Positions 1 through 10,590 of a DNA stretch of 64,000 nucleotides are shown here, piece after piece. Source of the stretch: Tetracentron sinense (taxonomy: Eukaryota > Streptophyta > Magnoliopsida > Trochodendrales > Trochodendraceae); the NCBI GenBank assembly GCA_015143295.1, contig CM026571.1, forward strand, positions 6,095,501-6,159,500, in the 5' to 3' direction. The notes beneath the pieces were generated by a model. The model had not been told where the DNA came from. It made no database searches and saw nothing but the letters and a program-made list of their open reading frames with translations. Within the stretch, counting starts at the first letter, position 1, and each line of letters begins with the position of its first letter. The position numbers were made by a program, and so were the translations under genes.

Positions 1-1020
1 AACAGGGCCTTTTAAGCGGGCCTTGAACTAAAGGTCCGGTTGCCATCCAAGTCTACCTTTAGCCCAACAAGTGTGGTTTTAGCCCAACATAGGATAAGTT
101 GGGCGTGAAAGCCCACTAAATCTCACCCATTGACACCCTACTCCAACTCCATTTGCAACAACCCATTAATTATCTAAAACATCATTTCTCCTCAGTACTC
201 AAAACTTTTGGAAGTTGAACTTATTATAAACAAATCATCTTCACAACAATAATAACAAATAATTATTTTAAATCTAAACTACACTTTTATAATCACAGTA
301 CAATAAACCGCATAAGATGAACTTTCTCTAATTGGATCCAACCGCGTGGTCTGATAGGAAGGAATGATCTGGATTATTTATATAGCAGTGACACCATCAA
401 ACATTTTTTTGGATTTTTATGGTTTTATTTTTGTTATAAAAAGTATTTAATTTGTATATATTGTATAATTGATCACTACAAACAGTGGAAATGAATATAG
501 ACACTAGTATTTGGAAGATCAAGCTTGTGTCTCGTGACTTAAATTTCAACAGTCTGGGTTAGGTGCAAGAACACCAACAGCCCACATGGCTCCATGGTCC
601 ACCATACTGACTTATGCCGGCTAATATTATTATCTTCTCATCAAAACATGACATGGAAATCATAACCATTTGGCTTTTCTCTCAAGTAGGGTCCAACCAA
701 GGGCGTAGCCTTAGGGCTCTACTTTATTAGGGTAGAAGAAAGCAAGAACAATATCCGGTGAAAATAACTTTAAAAAAGCTGCTAAAATGGTGTTATAATC
801 AATATAACCCCTCCATTATCAAAAAAGCTATCCCCATTAGTCTGACGTCTGACATAAGATGGTGGTAACAAGTGTCAAACCATCTCCTTGTTATAGGGTA
901 GCAATACCACGTGTTGCAACTTGCGTCTGTGGAAATTTTTTGACCAAGTGCGTCTGACACTAGCACTCCTCCCTAAATGATAAACAAAACTCTAACTGAA
1001 CTGATTTCCTTGTACACCTA
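1..1020. other. Intergenic, AT-rich, no gene seen
   Basis: No coding region could be supported. Bases 1-140 end in ...CCCATTGACACCCTA, which resembles the right end of the small GTGTCAATGGG-type element at 38637-38773, so this may be the remnant of another copy cut by the window edge. Confidence 0.5.
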
Positions 1021-1125
1021 GGTCCCTGGTTGCTCAGGGGGTAGGAGTTTATCCACAAGGGGTGGACTCGACATTGAGTCTCTTGAGTGAGACGATAGAT
1101 ATACCCACAAATTTATAACCTATAA

Positions 1126-1500
1126 ATGATGTCTTGTACTGGAAAAAAAAACTGCTTTTCTAGTAATTGGGGTGCCCTTCATATCATTGATAGGGATAAT
1201 CCTAGGTTAACTTTCTTTCTCATCCAACATAGAATTTCCGAATTGATACAGGTATGGAGAGGGGGATACGTGATTATAAATGGGATAGACCAAGATCAAA
1301 GAATTGGGGCCTTGAACCTCAATGGGTATACCTTGAATCCATTTTTCTTCTTTGGATCACTACTAATGCCTTATTATAGTGGAATTATAGCTAATGAAAG
1401 CAACTCATTAGCACCCTTTATAAGTAATTTTTGTGGGCTTGTTTTTTTTTTTAAAAAAAACCTTAGAAGGGCAAGGAACTGGTTTAGTAGAAATGAATGA
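1126..1500 (+). other. Unrecognised 124-codon open frame, possible decayed fragment
   Basis: An ATG-initiated frame of 124 codons. The region about 1170-1440 reads as an ordinary-looking protein segment (for example LNLNGYTLNPFFFFGS), whereas the last 20 residues come from a homopolymer-rich stretch. I do not recognise the family. It has no visible introns, promoter or neighbour gene. It could be a fragment of an organellar or transposon gene carried into the nucleus, or chance. Confidence 0.2.
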
Positions 1501-1820
1501 ATTGGAAATGAGAAGATGTTACATCAAAACATCACAAGCAGATTAGTTAGAACTTACAAGAAAAGGTTGATGAGGACAGCCCCTGAGAGAAAATCCAAAT
1601 CAAGAGTCAAAAAGGAGTACAAACCCACATTGAAGAGAAGATAATGTTTCTATAGTTATAAGGAGTGCGTGGTGGAGAGAGAGAGAGAATCCGAACATTT
1701 ATTGGCATTTTGGTTAGAGACGGGCCACCACCCATGACCCACCTACCCGGCATATAACAATTCCTAGGGGTATCAAAATTTTGGGAAAGATGGGAGCACT
1801 CAAATTAAAATACTGTAAAT

Positions 1821-2041
1821 GGTAGGTCAGTTGGCAATGTGATCACGTCTTAGGAAGTGGAGGTTCTGAGTTCCATGGTTCTCTTGACATCCCCTTGGGA
1901 TCACCCGCACAAGGTATCATGGTTCTCATGGGCCTTGGGCTTCCTGCTTCATGTGGGTTGTGGGGTCTTGCATGCGCCGGCAGTCTACCCAAAGGGTGGG
2001 CTTGGGGTTCCTCATTAATAATAATAATAATAATAATAATG
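1821..2041 (+). mobile_element. tRNA-derived SINE, Au-SINE-like
   Basis: The head resembles a tRNA-like polymerase III promoter: an A-box-like GGTAGGTCAGTTGG and a B-box-like GGTTCTGAGTTCC about 45 bases further on. The body has the CATGGGCCTTGGGCTTCC and GGGCTTGGGGTTCCTC blocks typical of plant Au-type SINEs. It ends in a (TAA)n tail at about 2014-2041. No clear target duplication was found. The identification rests on motif order and tail, not on a database match. Confidence 0.7.
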
Positions 2042-2547
2042 GTGATTTTGTTGCAGTTAGTGAAAAAATGTCAGAAAGAATACATGTGAGATTATATTAT
2101 AGGCATTGCAGTAAGCTTTATCATACAGTAAGTAGTTATCTGTAAAGCACACTTCACTTGTCTGGAATGGGATCACAGTTCCTTTTTTTAATTTCTTACA
2201 TGCTAATATATTTGTAACTGTAAGTGACTGTCTAGGCAGCTTTTGAGCAGAAGGCCAGACTAGCCCACCTCTGAGTAATCCCTTCTGTCTCAAACTAAAC
2301 CACTAGTACAACCCTACTTTTTTTTCCTTCTTGTTTTTTGTAGGGGACATGAAGAATCAAAGTATATCTTTCTGTAAATGACACAAGGGGGGCAAGATCC
2401 CTTTATCTCTCAGGAAAAAATCCAAATCTGGTTGTAGGTAATATGAATCAGCTTAATGTTTTGTGAGAAATATCTTATCTTATAGGAACCAAGACTGCTT
2501 AGTGTTAATTGAAAAAAAAAACTGTGATATAGAAAATTAATAAAAAG
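2042..2547. other. Intergenic, nothing supported
   Basis: AT-rich sequence with only chance open frames. Confidence 0.4.
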
Positions 2548-2734
2548 GAAAATAATCACCTCCTCAGTTGGAGGAGGTGATTTACCATCTTGTTCCCCCT
2601 TTTTTTGTGCCATGTGTCCTCTTTTTACTCCCTTCAATTGTGGTTAAGATTCACTAATCCTTGTGGTTAAAGCATCTACCTTGGTTTTCAGATGAACAAA
2701 TTAAAATAAAAAATTTAACCGCAAGGGTTAAAAC
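2548..2734 (+). repeat. MITE family A, single arm
   Basis: One arm of a long-terminal-inverted-repeat MITE family found more than a dozen times in this window. It reads outward to inward: CACCTCCTCAG end, CATGTGTCC block, AATTGTGGTTAAGATTCAC block, then TTTAACC sequence. The end sequence matches in inverse the end of the copy at 11405-11607. The opposite arm is missing here; the copy stops where the hAT-type element at 2735 begins. Confidence 0.7.
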
Positions 2735-3051
2735 CAGTGTTTTCAGATTTGGACCGAGCATTGAATCGGCAGAGTGGCTGGTTCCCGGTTCGATCGTGTC
2801 CTTTATTGTAAAAAAAATCATACCCCCTCCCTTTTTTTTTTCCAAAATTTCCCCTTTCTCGGTCAATTCCATTGGTTCTACCAGTTTTTCTTGGCTTTTA
2901 ACCCTGATTTCTTGGTTGAACCAGTCAGTTCTAGCTGGTTCTACCAGTTCTAAAAGCATTGTGGTTGTGACTGTTTTAAGAATCAGCAACCTTGCCCGTT
3001 CCCCATTTTACCAATTCTACCGGCCGATCTTGTCCTGTTTTAATAACACTG
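2735..3051. mobile_element. Small hAT-type non-autonomous element
   Basis: Starts CAGTGTTTTC and ends AATAACACTG, so its short inverted ends share CAGTGTT. It is flanked by 8-bp near-identical direct repeats, GTTAAAAC (2727-2734) and GCTAAAAC (3052-3059), one mismatch, as expected for hAT integration. The interior contains repeated CTGGTTCTACCAG-like segments and no coding capacity. Confidence 0.65.
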
Positions 3052-3059
3052 GCTAAAAC

Positions 3060-3459
3060 TTGTTGATCATAATTCAAAGGGGGCTTTGTGAGTACAAGGA
3101 GGAATGGTTGGTCGAGGAAGGGACTATTGCTCAAAAAAGAGAAGGGGAACATGAATCTGCCCACATGTCTTACATTTTATTGTATCTTGAGTGAAAATTT
3201 TACATGGTTTTTCCTCACATTCTCGACCCGAAAGAGAAATGAAAAATGATACCATGTGTATATATACATATATGTATATAATAAGATGGATGCATAAGTG
3301 AAATTTTATGAGTATATGGTCTAAAATAATTAGAAAAATGTCGCATTAGGAAGATGCTAATGATCACCCCTCTCTACATGTGAATGTTATATCACATTCA
3401 TCATGATTAATGCCTTATTTCAAATAGTTGGGGTTGGCAACACAAATTCTGATATATAA
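3060..3459. other. Intergenic, nothing supported
   Basis: AT-rich, with a short TATA/CATA-rich patch near 3259-3280. No gene seen. Confidence 0.4.
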
Positions 3460-3775
3460 GGCTCCATTATTTTGGTGGAACGTTTAAAGTTTAGAACTTT
3501 GATTGTTTTATGTCTAATTTTACTTAATGACAAGAACTATATTATTCAATAGAGTGCAAAATTTCTATAAATATGTAACTTTTAAGTTCCACAAATTTTT
3601 TGAATTTTTTAAGTTCCATAGATGTGGAACTTCTAATTAATTGAACTTGATAAATCCGACATACCATCGAATAAAAGAGTTAGAAATCCTGTCTCATCTC
3701 TTTCCAAATTTTTGCTTCTTGTTCCAAAACATTAATGTTTCGGACTTTTAAAGTTTCCACCAAAAGAACGGAGCC
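3460..3775. repeat. MITE family B, GGCTCCGTTCTTTT type
   Basis: Inverted ends: GGCTCCATTATTTTGGTGGA on the left and its counterpart CCACCAAAAGAACGGAGCC on the right. The interior has repeated AAGTTCCA blocks on both strands. A second copy lies inverted at 50598-50916. The ends are hAT-like, but no intact target duplication was found. Confidence 0.7.
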
Positions 3776-3970
3776 TGTTATACATGGCCAAAGCTATATG
3801 CAAAAAATAAAATAAAAATAAGCTGAAAACATGTCGGGGATTATAAAAATAATAATTGTAACGGATAAAATTCGTAAAATCAACTTGGCGTTGGAGAACG
3901 AGCTCGTTTTTGTTGTTTTGTTCACGAAAGTGACACGTGGACACGAGTTGGGGTCACGTGCTTAAAATAG

Positions 3971-4170
3971 AGGGATCACACGTTGTCTGATACACAACGT
4001 TCACGTTGTGCGCATTACGACGTCTTTGTTTTCTTGTAGAACAACGCTTCCGTTGTGGCTTGACAACGTGCTCGTTGTCTGAAGCACAACGTAACCGTTG
4101 TACTCTTGTCAACGTTTTTGTCGTTACATGAACAACGAAACCGTTGTCTCACCGACAACGATGTCCTGGC
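3971..4170 (+). repeat. 23-bp array of ACAACG-N4-CGTTGT palindromes in LTR U3
   Basis: Perfect copies start at 3994, 4041, 4063, 4086 and 4132. Degenerate copies fall on the same register at 4017 and 4109, and half-sites at 3981-3986 and 4155-4160. The spacing is 22-24 bp, about two helical turns. The AACG core resembles plant MYB-type binding sites (known motif class; assignment inferred). The array is about 350-500 bp upstream of the LTR TATA box, where retrotransposon enhancers commonly lie. Confidence 0.85.
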
Positions 4171-4484
4171 TGTGTTTTAAGACATCTACACCGTAACCGA
4201 GCTCGAGTCAACAACGAGACCGACTCGTAGGAGGAAGTGATCAGGAGGCGATCCATAATTCTGACAGGCGTGCCGAAAACACTATTTTGTGCCGAAAGCA
4301 CTGTCTTGGCATTTAATGCTGGTCACTTCTGCGTACTGTCCGATCCCGTCCGATTGGACTCATATGAGGCTCTCACGTGTGATGCAACAGGTGACAGATA
4401 TGTCTGATATATTTGGCAATGAGTGCAAAACACGTGGTATGGACACCTATGGCCATCCATGGTCATCGATGGCCATACCAACCT

Positions 4485-4495
4485 TACCCTATAAA
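4485..4495 (+). promoter_or_regulatory. Probable TATA box of solo LTR 1
   Basis: CTATAAATACC in an LTR context with a GC-richer downstream R/U5 region. Transcription from here would run rightward into flanking DNA because the LTR is solo. Confidence 0.5.
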
Positions 4496-4788
4496 TACCC
4501 CGTGATTTTTAGTGCTGGGGAGGACCTTTTTATCACGCTTTTATCACGTTTTTTGCCGTACTTCAGAGTATTCAGAGTATACTTGTTCAGTGCTTCCCAG
4601 AGTCTTGCGTAACTTTCAGTGCTTATTTCAGTGTTTACTGTTCATCATCTTCTACATCTACTTACGTTACCATCGGAATACAGGTCAGGGTGTCACACCC
4701 TCCACTCCAACCTTCTACCGGTGAACCAGAGCGTGGGAGGAGCAGTAGCTGACGCGTGTCCTTTCCGGTAAATTTCCCCCACAATAAT

Positions 4789-5809
4789 CTCTAATTAGGT
4801 AATTTTATTTAACTCATCTGGTCCTTATATCATTTTGGTCAATTTACTGAGGAAGAGAAAATGTAAAAAATGAAATTTATGGTTCATTTTCCTAAATAAG
4901 GGAAAGAGAAGGCACGTGAGCAACATTAGCTCTCTTGCAGATGATTAATGAGCTAGCTCTCACATGCCATTTCTAAAACCGATCAAAGAAGCTCTTTTGC
5001 ATTACTTTAAAGTGCAAGTTGCTATTGAATATCCCAATAAACTTTTTTATTGTTTGGAAACACAAACAATATCTGACATATCAAAGACCGATGGTTTCAT
5101 ACTTGGACTCACCTTAGACAAATCCTGATAATTTTCTTAGAAAAACATGGAGGAAGAGTTCAAACTTAAAAACAATATGAACTTATCATCTTAAAATTAC
5201 ATTAAAGACCAAAAACATTAGTCATAACGAATATATTAAAGAGAAACTAAGTAGCACAGAATCGTAGTCGGCCATGACTCATAGGTGATAGGAATTACAA
5301 TGTGTTGGGACCACGATAATACTAACATGGTCAAATGATGATAACTCAAAATTTGTGGGTAATTAATGGTGAATGCACTAGCTTATCAGAGACTTGGGGT
5401 AATTTTGTTGGTTTTGGCATTTGAGATAAATGTAGACACCTACAGTTGGGTTAGATCCGAACCAGCTAACAACTGGATCCTAACTGACCCAACCGATTAG
5501 GCTGCCAATGGATTAAACTGGATCTTGATCATCCTATTATATTATTGATCCGTATTAGCAGGCGCTGAGCCAGGAGTTTTTTCTTGGGAGGGGGGGGTAT
5601 AAAAAGAAAATAAATGGGATTTGCGTATGGGGCCTTGGGGGTTCGGGGACGTAGTCCTTAAGAATTTTTTTTTTTTTGATAATGGGTATTTTGTGGTCAT
5701 AAAATTCGTTAATATAACATTCTAGTATGAGAAATGCTATTGAGACCATCTAGGGTGGAGACCACCCTGAAACTCCAACAACACACAAAAAAAAAAAGCG
5801 CACGTGCGA
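4789..5809. other. Intergenic; remnant of GGCGGAGTCAGG-type element at 5558-5680
   Basis: No gene. Bases 5558-5680 (GAGCCAGGAGTTTTTTCTTGGG, then GGGGGTTCGGGGACGTAG) resemble the left part of the elements starting at 27382 and 35104. Confidence 0.45.
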
Positions 5810-5985
5810 GCCTCCCCGGCTTAACACGTGTCCATTGTAACACCCATTAATCGGGGTTAAGATTCACTCACCCCTATGGTTTATACATCTACCCTTAGTT
5901 TTTAGGGAGAAAAAATAAATAAATCTTGAATTAATAAATCATAACTATGGTTAAAGGGTTAAAATAGACACATGGATGCCTAAAG
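5810..5985. repeat. MITE family A copy
   Basis: Has both arms: ACACGTGTCC and GGTTAAGATTCACTCACCCC on the left, ACTATGGTTAAAGGGTTAAA and GACACATGG on the right, around an AT-rich centre. Confidence 0.7.
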
Positions 5986-6120
5986 TATCAATGCCTTTAT
6001 ATCATGCATATTAAAAAAATTGCAATTTTTTTAAGGGGGATACTATATACAAAATTAAGAAACTATGGATTTTATTAAAAAAATATATAACTACGACCTA
6101 ATTGATTTTAAAAAAATTTG

Positions 6121-6207
6121 GGGGGGCGGGGGGATTCAGATCTATAACCAACGATCCGATTTGGGGGGGGGGGGGGGGTTAGATCTATAACCAACGATCC
6201 GATTTGA
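6121..6207. repeat. Duplicated 30-bp block separated by poly-G tracts
   Basis: The block AGATCTATAACCAACGATCC occurs twice (near 6139 and 6181), each preceded by a long G run. This looks like local duplication by slippage. Confidence 0.75.
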
Positions 6208-6579
6208 TTACATTATATATAAATAATAAATATAATTATAATAATAATAAAATATAAATATAACTTTATAAATATATTATAGTACTATTTACAAATCTTT
6301 TTAATTTTTAACTAAAACATTAATTTTTAAAGACATTAATATCAATCGGATTGAGTTCAAATCTTGAATAAATTATTAGATTTAAATTTAAAATGAAAAG
6401 TTTAAAATCAGACGAATATAAAATAGGATTCTACCAATATTTAATTGGACCAAGATCGGATCCGTTTCATATTGTTTTGAGTTATATTTGGGTCATATGG
6501 TATGAAGAGACCCGACCCGGGCCCGCATTCCCAAATCCGTACCTAAACGGGACTCGTTAAAAAAAAAGCGATTCGCAAG

Positions 6580-6905
6580 GGAACTCGTCGGCATGGGAGA
6601 CAGAGACAAAGGAGAGTGGGGAAGAGGAGCGGGTAGAGAGAGCTCCGGATATGGCGGTCGGGGGGGACACTTTGTACCCAATCCATGAGGAGTGTTATTG
6701 GGTGGGCCCCAGGTGTCTTGGACGGGCCAGACAGGTCGTAAAGGCGGCGTGGCAATCAGGCCTCCTTGGTGGTGCTGGGACTCCCGAGTGCGAGGATAGC
6801 ATGCGCGTGTCCCTCCCACCACCGACTTCTGCCTTTCAGAATGGCCACGCGCTCTCCCCTTCGCCAACCATGCTAGCCAGGACTCCCTCTCACCACCCAA
6901 TCACC
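6580..6905. other. GC-rich island, gene content unknown
   Basis: Clearly richer in G and C, with more CG dinucleotides, than surrounding DNA. Overlapping open frames exist on both strands (135 codons on minus, 85 on plus). I recognise none of them as protein, and their coexistence is explained by the low frequency of AT-rich stop codons. It could be a decayed promoter or first-exon region. Confidence 0.3.
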
Positions 6906-7569
6906 TGACACTAATTATTCTCTCCAATCTCTTCTGCTAGTTGTTTTGTGCTTTGCCATCTCACCAGAAAAAAGGGCACTGCTCTCATTTTCTGCTCTCT
7001 CTCTCTTTTTCTCTCTCGCCATTTCTTTATTATTTTCCTTATCTTTTTTTTGTTTTTGTTGAGAGATATGGGATTAGGCCGTAACCCCGGTTAGTAAGTT
7101 AGCATTGTACTAAGGGCGGGTGGAGACGATAACACTCACACGCTCTTGGGTAGAACCAATATCAAGTACACACTACTGAAGGGGCAAGCTATGCTTCCCC
7201 TCCATTTTTTTTGGTTGCCTTCCATGAAATTGGTCTTTTATGACCTACCTTTCCCCCCCCCCCCCCCAAGATTTTGTGCACCTTTGTATTAACCTAATTC
7301 CGTAATAACCTATACAACTAACTTAGATTGATGTCACCTACCTCAAATATATATATATTTTGCATATGAGACCCACTTTAATTTGATGAGGCCTAACAAA
7401 AACCAACCTTATCTATTTGAGAGTAGAATTTCTTTTTTTGCTAGAGAATATCATTTAGCATTGGGGATTGGAGATTTTGCTACTCATTACCCATTACCCA
7501 GAGAGGTCACACATACCCCACCTTTGGTGCAAGAGGCGGGGTGTGAGTTCAAATCATATTTAATAGCCA
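6906..7569. other. Intergenic, poly-C tract at 7252-7267
   Basis: Pyrimidine-rich and AT-rich sequence without a supported gene. Confidence 0.4.
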
Positions 7570-7712
7570 GAGTTGAACCCATTAGTCAACACGTGTACTT
7601 TTTAACTCTTTTTAATTATGATTACGATTCTATCATCTTAGAATCTAACATTGGTTTTTAGATGAAAAAATGAACATTAAGATTTAAAATTTCTTAACCA
7701 GAATTAATGGCA
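7570..7712. repeat. Degenerate MITE family A copy
   Basis: ACACGTGTACTTTTTAACTC, AATTATGATTACGATTC and TTGGTTTTTAGATGAAAAAA follow the order of family A, but the copy is well decayed. Confidence 0.5.
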
Positions 7713-7935
7713 ATGGCAAGGAGCTTTATGAGTGGGATTGAACTCTCTACCACCACCCTCGTGGAGGCGTGGTTAAGGGCATCTTTGTGTTCAAAACCGC
7801 TGGCTTAAAAGGCGGGCAACCTAAGATGATCTGGCAAGACGGCCATTGTACAAGCTAGTACATGTTATAATTTTTCTTTTCGTTTTATTAACTCAAAAGG
7901 AGCAAGTGAAAGAAGGGAGAGTGGGGAGAGTGACG

Positions 7936-7970
<35 letters not shown>

Positions 7971-9880
7971 GAGTAGGCCACCAACAAGAAGTACAGACAG
8001 AGAGGAAAATGGGCTGAAATTGCCAAGGAATGAGTGAAGTAAGATTCATGTATCAAACATAGAATAAGCTGATTATGATGATGATTGATACATCTGACTT
8101 ACCACCTACTGTGAATCATTTCCCAACTCTCCAATTGACTTCAAGAGAAGTTGGCTAGCGTCCATGGAGTTTAACCCATAGTCCAATTGGTTATGACCCC
8201 TATGTCACAATTTTTGGACCGTAGGTGCGACCCTACATGACCCACGAAAACAACAAAAAAAGAAGAATACTTCTCTTTGGCTTTGGGAGCAGACCATATA
8301 TATATATATTCGATTATATATATAGAAGATGACAATCACAAGCTTCCAACTCCCACCATTCCTTGGCGTGGTATGAACTTTTTCTATGGTAGGTCATGCC
8401 CTGTTTTTCTCTTAATTTTTCCATCTGAAAAAGCCCTAGCTAGATCTTTAGGGCTCCTTATTCTAATTGAAAGATCCATGAAATGCCCTATAAATCATCC
8501 ACATCAAATTATTATTATTTATTGAAACGCCTTTGACTTATAATTGAAGTTCAAATTTGTTTTGATGAACAGATTCCAACTTTATTTTGCATTTTCTATT
8601 CCATTATGAATACCATTTTGTTTCCTTGTATTTGTTTTCTTGGATGAATTGAAACAGTCTCTCTTTGTTAATAATAATAAGCTTTTTAGAGCTTCAAGAG
8701 GCTCTTACCTAGGTCAATGAAAGGGTAATGAGTTGAACCTGTGGTACTTATATCTTAAAACCCATTTTTTTTTTAAAGAAAGAGATGAACACAACCTCGT
8801 TTTAATTGAGTTCGGCTCTTTTGTAGAAGCCTCTATAAGAATTTCTTGTAGAATTCAGGAGAGTCTGCCACGTAACCAACTGTCTAATATATATTTTTGG
8901 AAGAACACAATAATTATAAGGTAGGATTACCCTTCTTAGTTGATGTTATTTTGAAAATACCTTTCATAAGTAGACACGTGTTGCATTCTCCTTAGCTCTC
9001 CTGGTAGAGTCATCCACAAAAGATCCCAACTCGTTTTAGAACATGGATGTACCTAATAATCAACTGAGCTATGTGGTAATAAACAACGTGATGTGCCAGT
9101 GGCACCTCCGTTGAGACGCAACAATGCCACCAAGATGTGTCATGCCACCTAATATTACCCACTAGCCATGTCTCTCGCCTGTTCTTTTCATCAGCTTGTT
9201 TCTATGTATGGACATGTTGTCCTGGCTTGCCCTATGGCATGATTGGTCGAACCTTTTCTGCCTCACTTGATACTGTGTAGGACATCGTAAAACATTTTGC
9301 TTTTTTTTTTCATCATTATTAATCTTTTTACTAATGAGGAATGCTAGCCCATTCACCACACTCTCAACAAGTGAAACGTGTTAGTACTTTAACCACTTAT
9401 AATAATTTTAAAAAGAAAAAAATTATTACTTTAATTTAATGTAAAATTAAACAATAACACTTGTTGCTATATTGCTCAAAAGTGCGGGCTAGCATTTCTC
9501 TAACAAATATTAGATTGGTTAATTAAGGGCATGTGGTGGGTGTGGGGGGAGCATTTTAAATAAATAAATTTATCATATTTAAATTTAGAATAACACATAA
9601 ACATAGAAATAATATTAAATATATTGAGAATACAATTATATTTTTTTACTAAATTATCCAATTATTTTGACTCATCCAAGGAGTTCAAATAAAACCTAGC
9701 TAAATGGAAAAATATTCAGGCCCAAACCCGACCAATGGATCCAAAATTCCAAACTAAACTAGTGTAAAGTTAGGGTTGGCACTTTCACCCCTAACTCAAA
9801 TGGCTAAGGTGTGCGGTATGTCCTCCCCACTCGAAAGGTCCTAAGATCAAGTCTTAATGAGATAGATTTGGCCAGTGATA
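7713..9880. other. Intergenic; (CT)n(CA)n microsatellite at 7937-7970
   Basis: Only short chance frames. A CT run followed directly by a CA run is the one clear simple repeat. A short TATATATA run lies near 8297. Confidence 0.5.
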
Positions 9881-10163
9881 TGACAACTGAAAGGGAAAAA
9901 TCCCGTACACGCCACACTTCTACAGCTGCTTAGTTGGTAGAAGAATGTTAGCAAAAATCCACTTGTGAATGAGTCTGAGGGGGCGGGTGTGCACCCTGAA
10001 ATAAGCTCCGATGATAAAGTCAGTATAAGACACAAACACATGAACATATGAACATAATAGTATAAAGATACTTATCGTGAGGTCACTGGGTATATGCACT
10101 TGAGGACGAGCTTTGGTGTTATGCTCTGGAGATTGTAGCTCAGGAGGCACAAAGAATATGGCT

Positions 10164-10409
10164 CAGACAACGTAGCTCAGACAACGTAGCTCGTATAAGG
10201 CACAGACAACGTAACTCTGACAAGGCACAGACAACGTAGCTCTGACAACGTAACTCTGACAACGTAGCTTTGACAACGTAGCTCGTATAAGGCACAGACA
10301 ACGTAGCTCTGACAACGTAACTCTGATAACGTAGCTCGGACAACATAGCTCTGACAACATAGCTCGGACAACGTAGCTCGGATAATGTAGCTCGGATAAC
10401 GTAGCTCTG
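10164..10409 (-). repeat. 14-bp tandem array, GACAACGTAGCTCT consensus
   Basis: At least a dozen units of a 14-bp sequence built on ACAACGTAGCTC, with variants (AACTC, AACATAG, GATAACG), interrupted by GTATAAGGCACA spacers near 10194 and 10286. Because 14 is not a multiple of 3, the three minus frames cycle through the same codons and stay open. Confidence 0.85.
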
Positions 10410-10461
10410 ACAACGTATACGTTGTGCATCAGACAACGAGTACGTTGTGCAGCTCACAACG
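10410..10461. repeat. Two ACAACG-N4-CGTTGT palindromes and a third half-site, 23-bp spaced
   Basis: Perfect palindromes at 10410-10425 and 10433-10448, with a third ACAACG at 10456. The 23-bp spacing is the same as in the array at 3971-4170 of the sister LTR, so the module predates the divergence of the two copies. Confidence 0.85.
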
Positions 10462-10476
10462 GACAACGAGCTCAGG

Positions 10477-10590
10477 CACTATTCACAACACAACGTGACA
10501 ACGGATTCGGAACTATTCACAGCACAACGTGACAACGGATTCGGCACTATTCACAGCACAACGTGACAACGGATTTAGCACTATTCACAT
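10477..10590. repeat. 34-bp tandem triplicate with ACAACGTGACAACGG
   Basis: Three consecutive 34-bp units beginning (C/A)ACTATTCACA and containing ACAACGTGACAACGGATT, followed by a partial unit. Each unit carries two AACG cores and an ACGTG. Confidence 0.85.

Larger units (their letters stand above)
3857..4783 (+). mobile_element. Solo LTR 1 of an LTR retrotransposon
   Basis: Begins TGTAACGG and ends CCCCCACA, with perfect 5-bp target duplications ATAAT at 3852-3856 and 4784-4788 and no internal domain: a solo LTR left by recombination. A likely promoter TATA (TATAAATACC) lies near 4490. Its termini and a CACCCTGA block match the minus-strand LTR at 9888-11110, so the two are one family. U3 carries a 23-bp-periodic palindrome array (3971-4170). 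Open frames inside, such as 4289-4612, are incidental. Confidence 0.9.

Noticed and set aside
2654..3056. Opposing frames of 111 and 131 codons
   Set aside because: They fall across a MITE arm and a hAT-type element; the coding pattern is an artefact of the repeat sequence.
3971..4170. Possible CRISPR-like array
   Set aside because: Regular repeats are present, but the repeat is a 16-bp palindrome with 7-bp gaps inside a plant LTR with target duplications; no cas genes and no spacers of suitable length.
4289..4724. Plus-strand frames of 107 and 70 codons
   Set aside because: They lie over the TATA box and R/U5 of a solo LTR and match no protein known to me.
6493..6908. 135-codon minus and 85-codon plus frames in the GC-rich island
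   Set aside because: Both strands are open because the base composition is GC-rich. No domain or start context was recognised.
9789..9860. tRNA-like A and B box sequence (GGCTAAGGTGTGCGGT, AGGTCCTAAGATCAAGTC)
   Set aside because: It could be the head of another SINE, but no tail or body could be defined; it ends at the solo LTR target duplication.
10140..10466. Three overlapping minus-strand frames of 78-108 codons with repeated SELRCQSYVVRATL
   Set aside because: They arise because the 14-bp repeat cycles through all three frames without a stop. They lie within a solo LTR and have no gene context.
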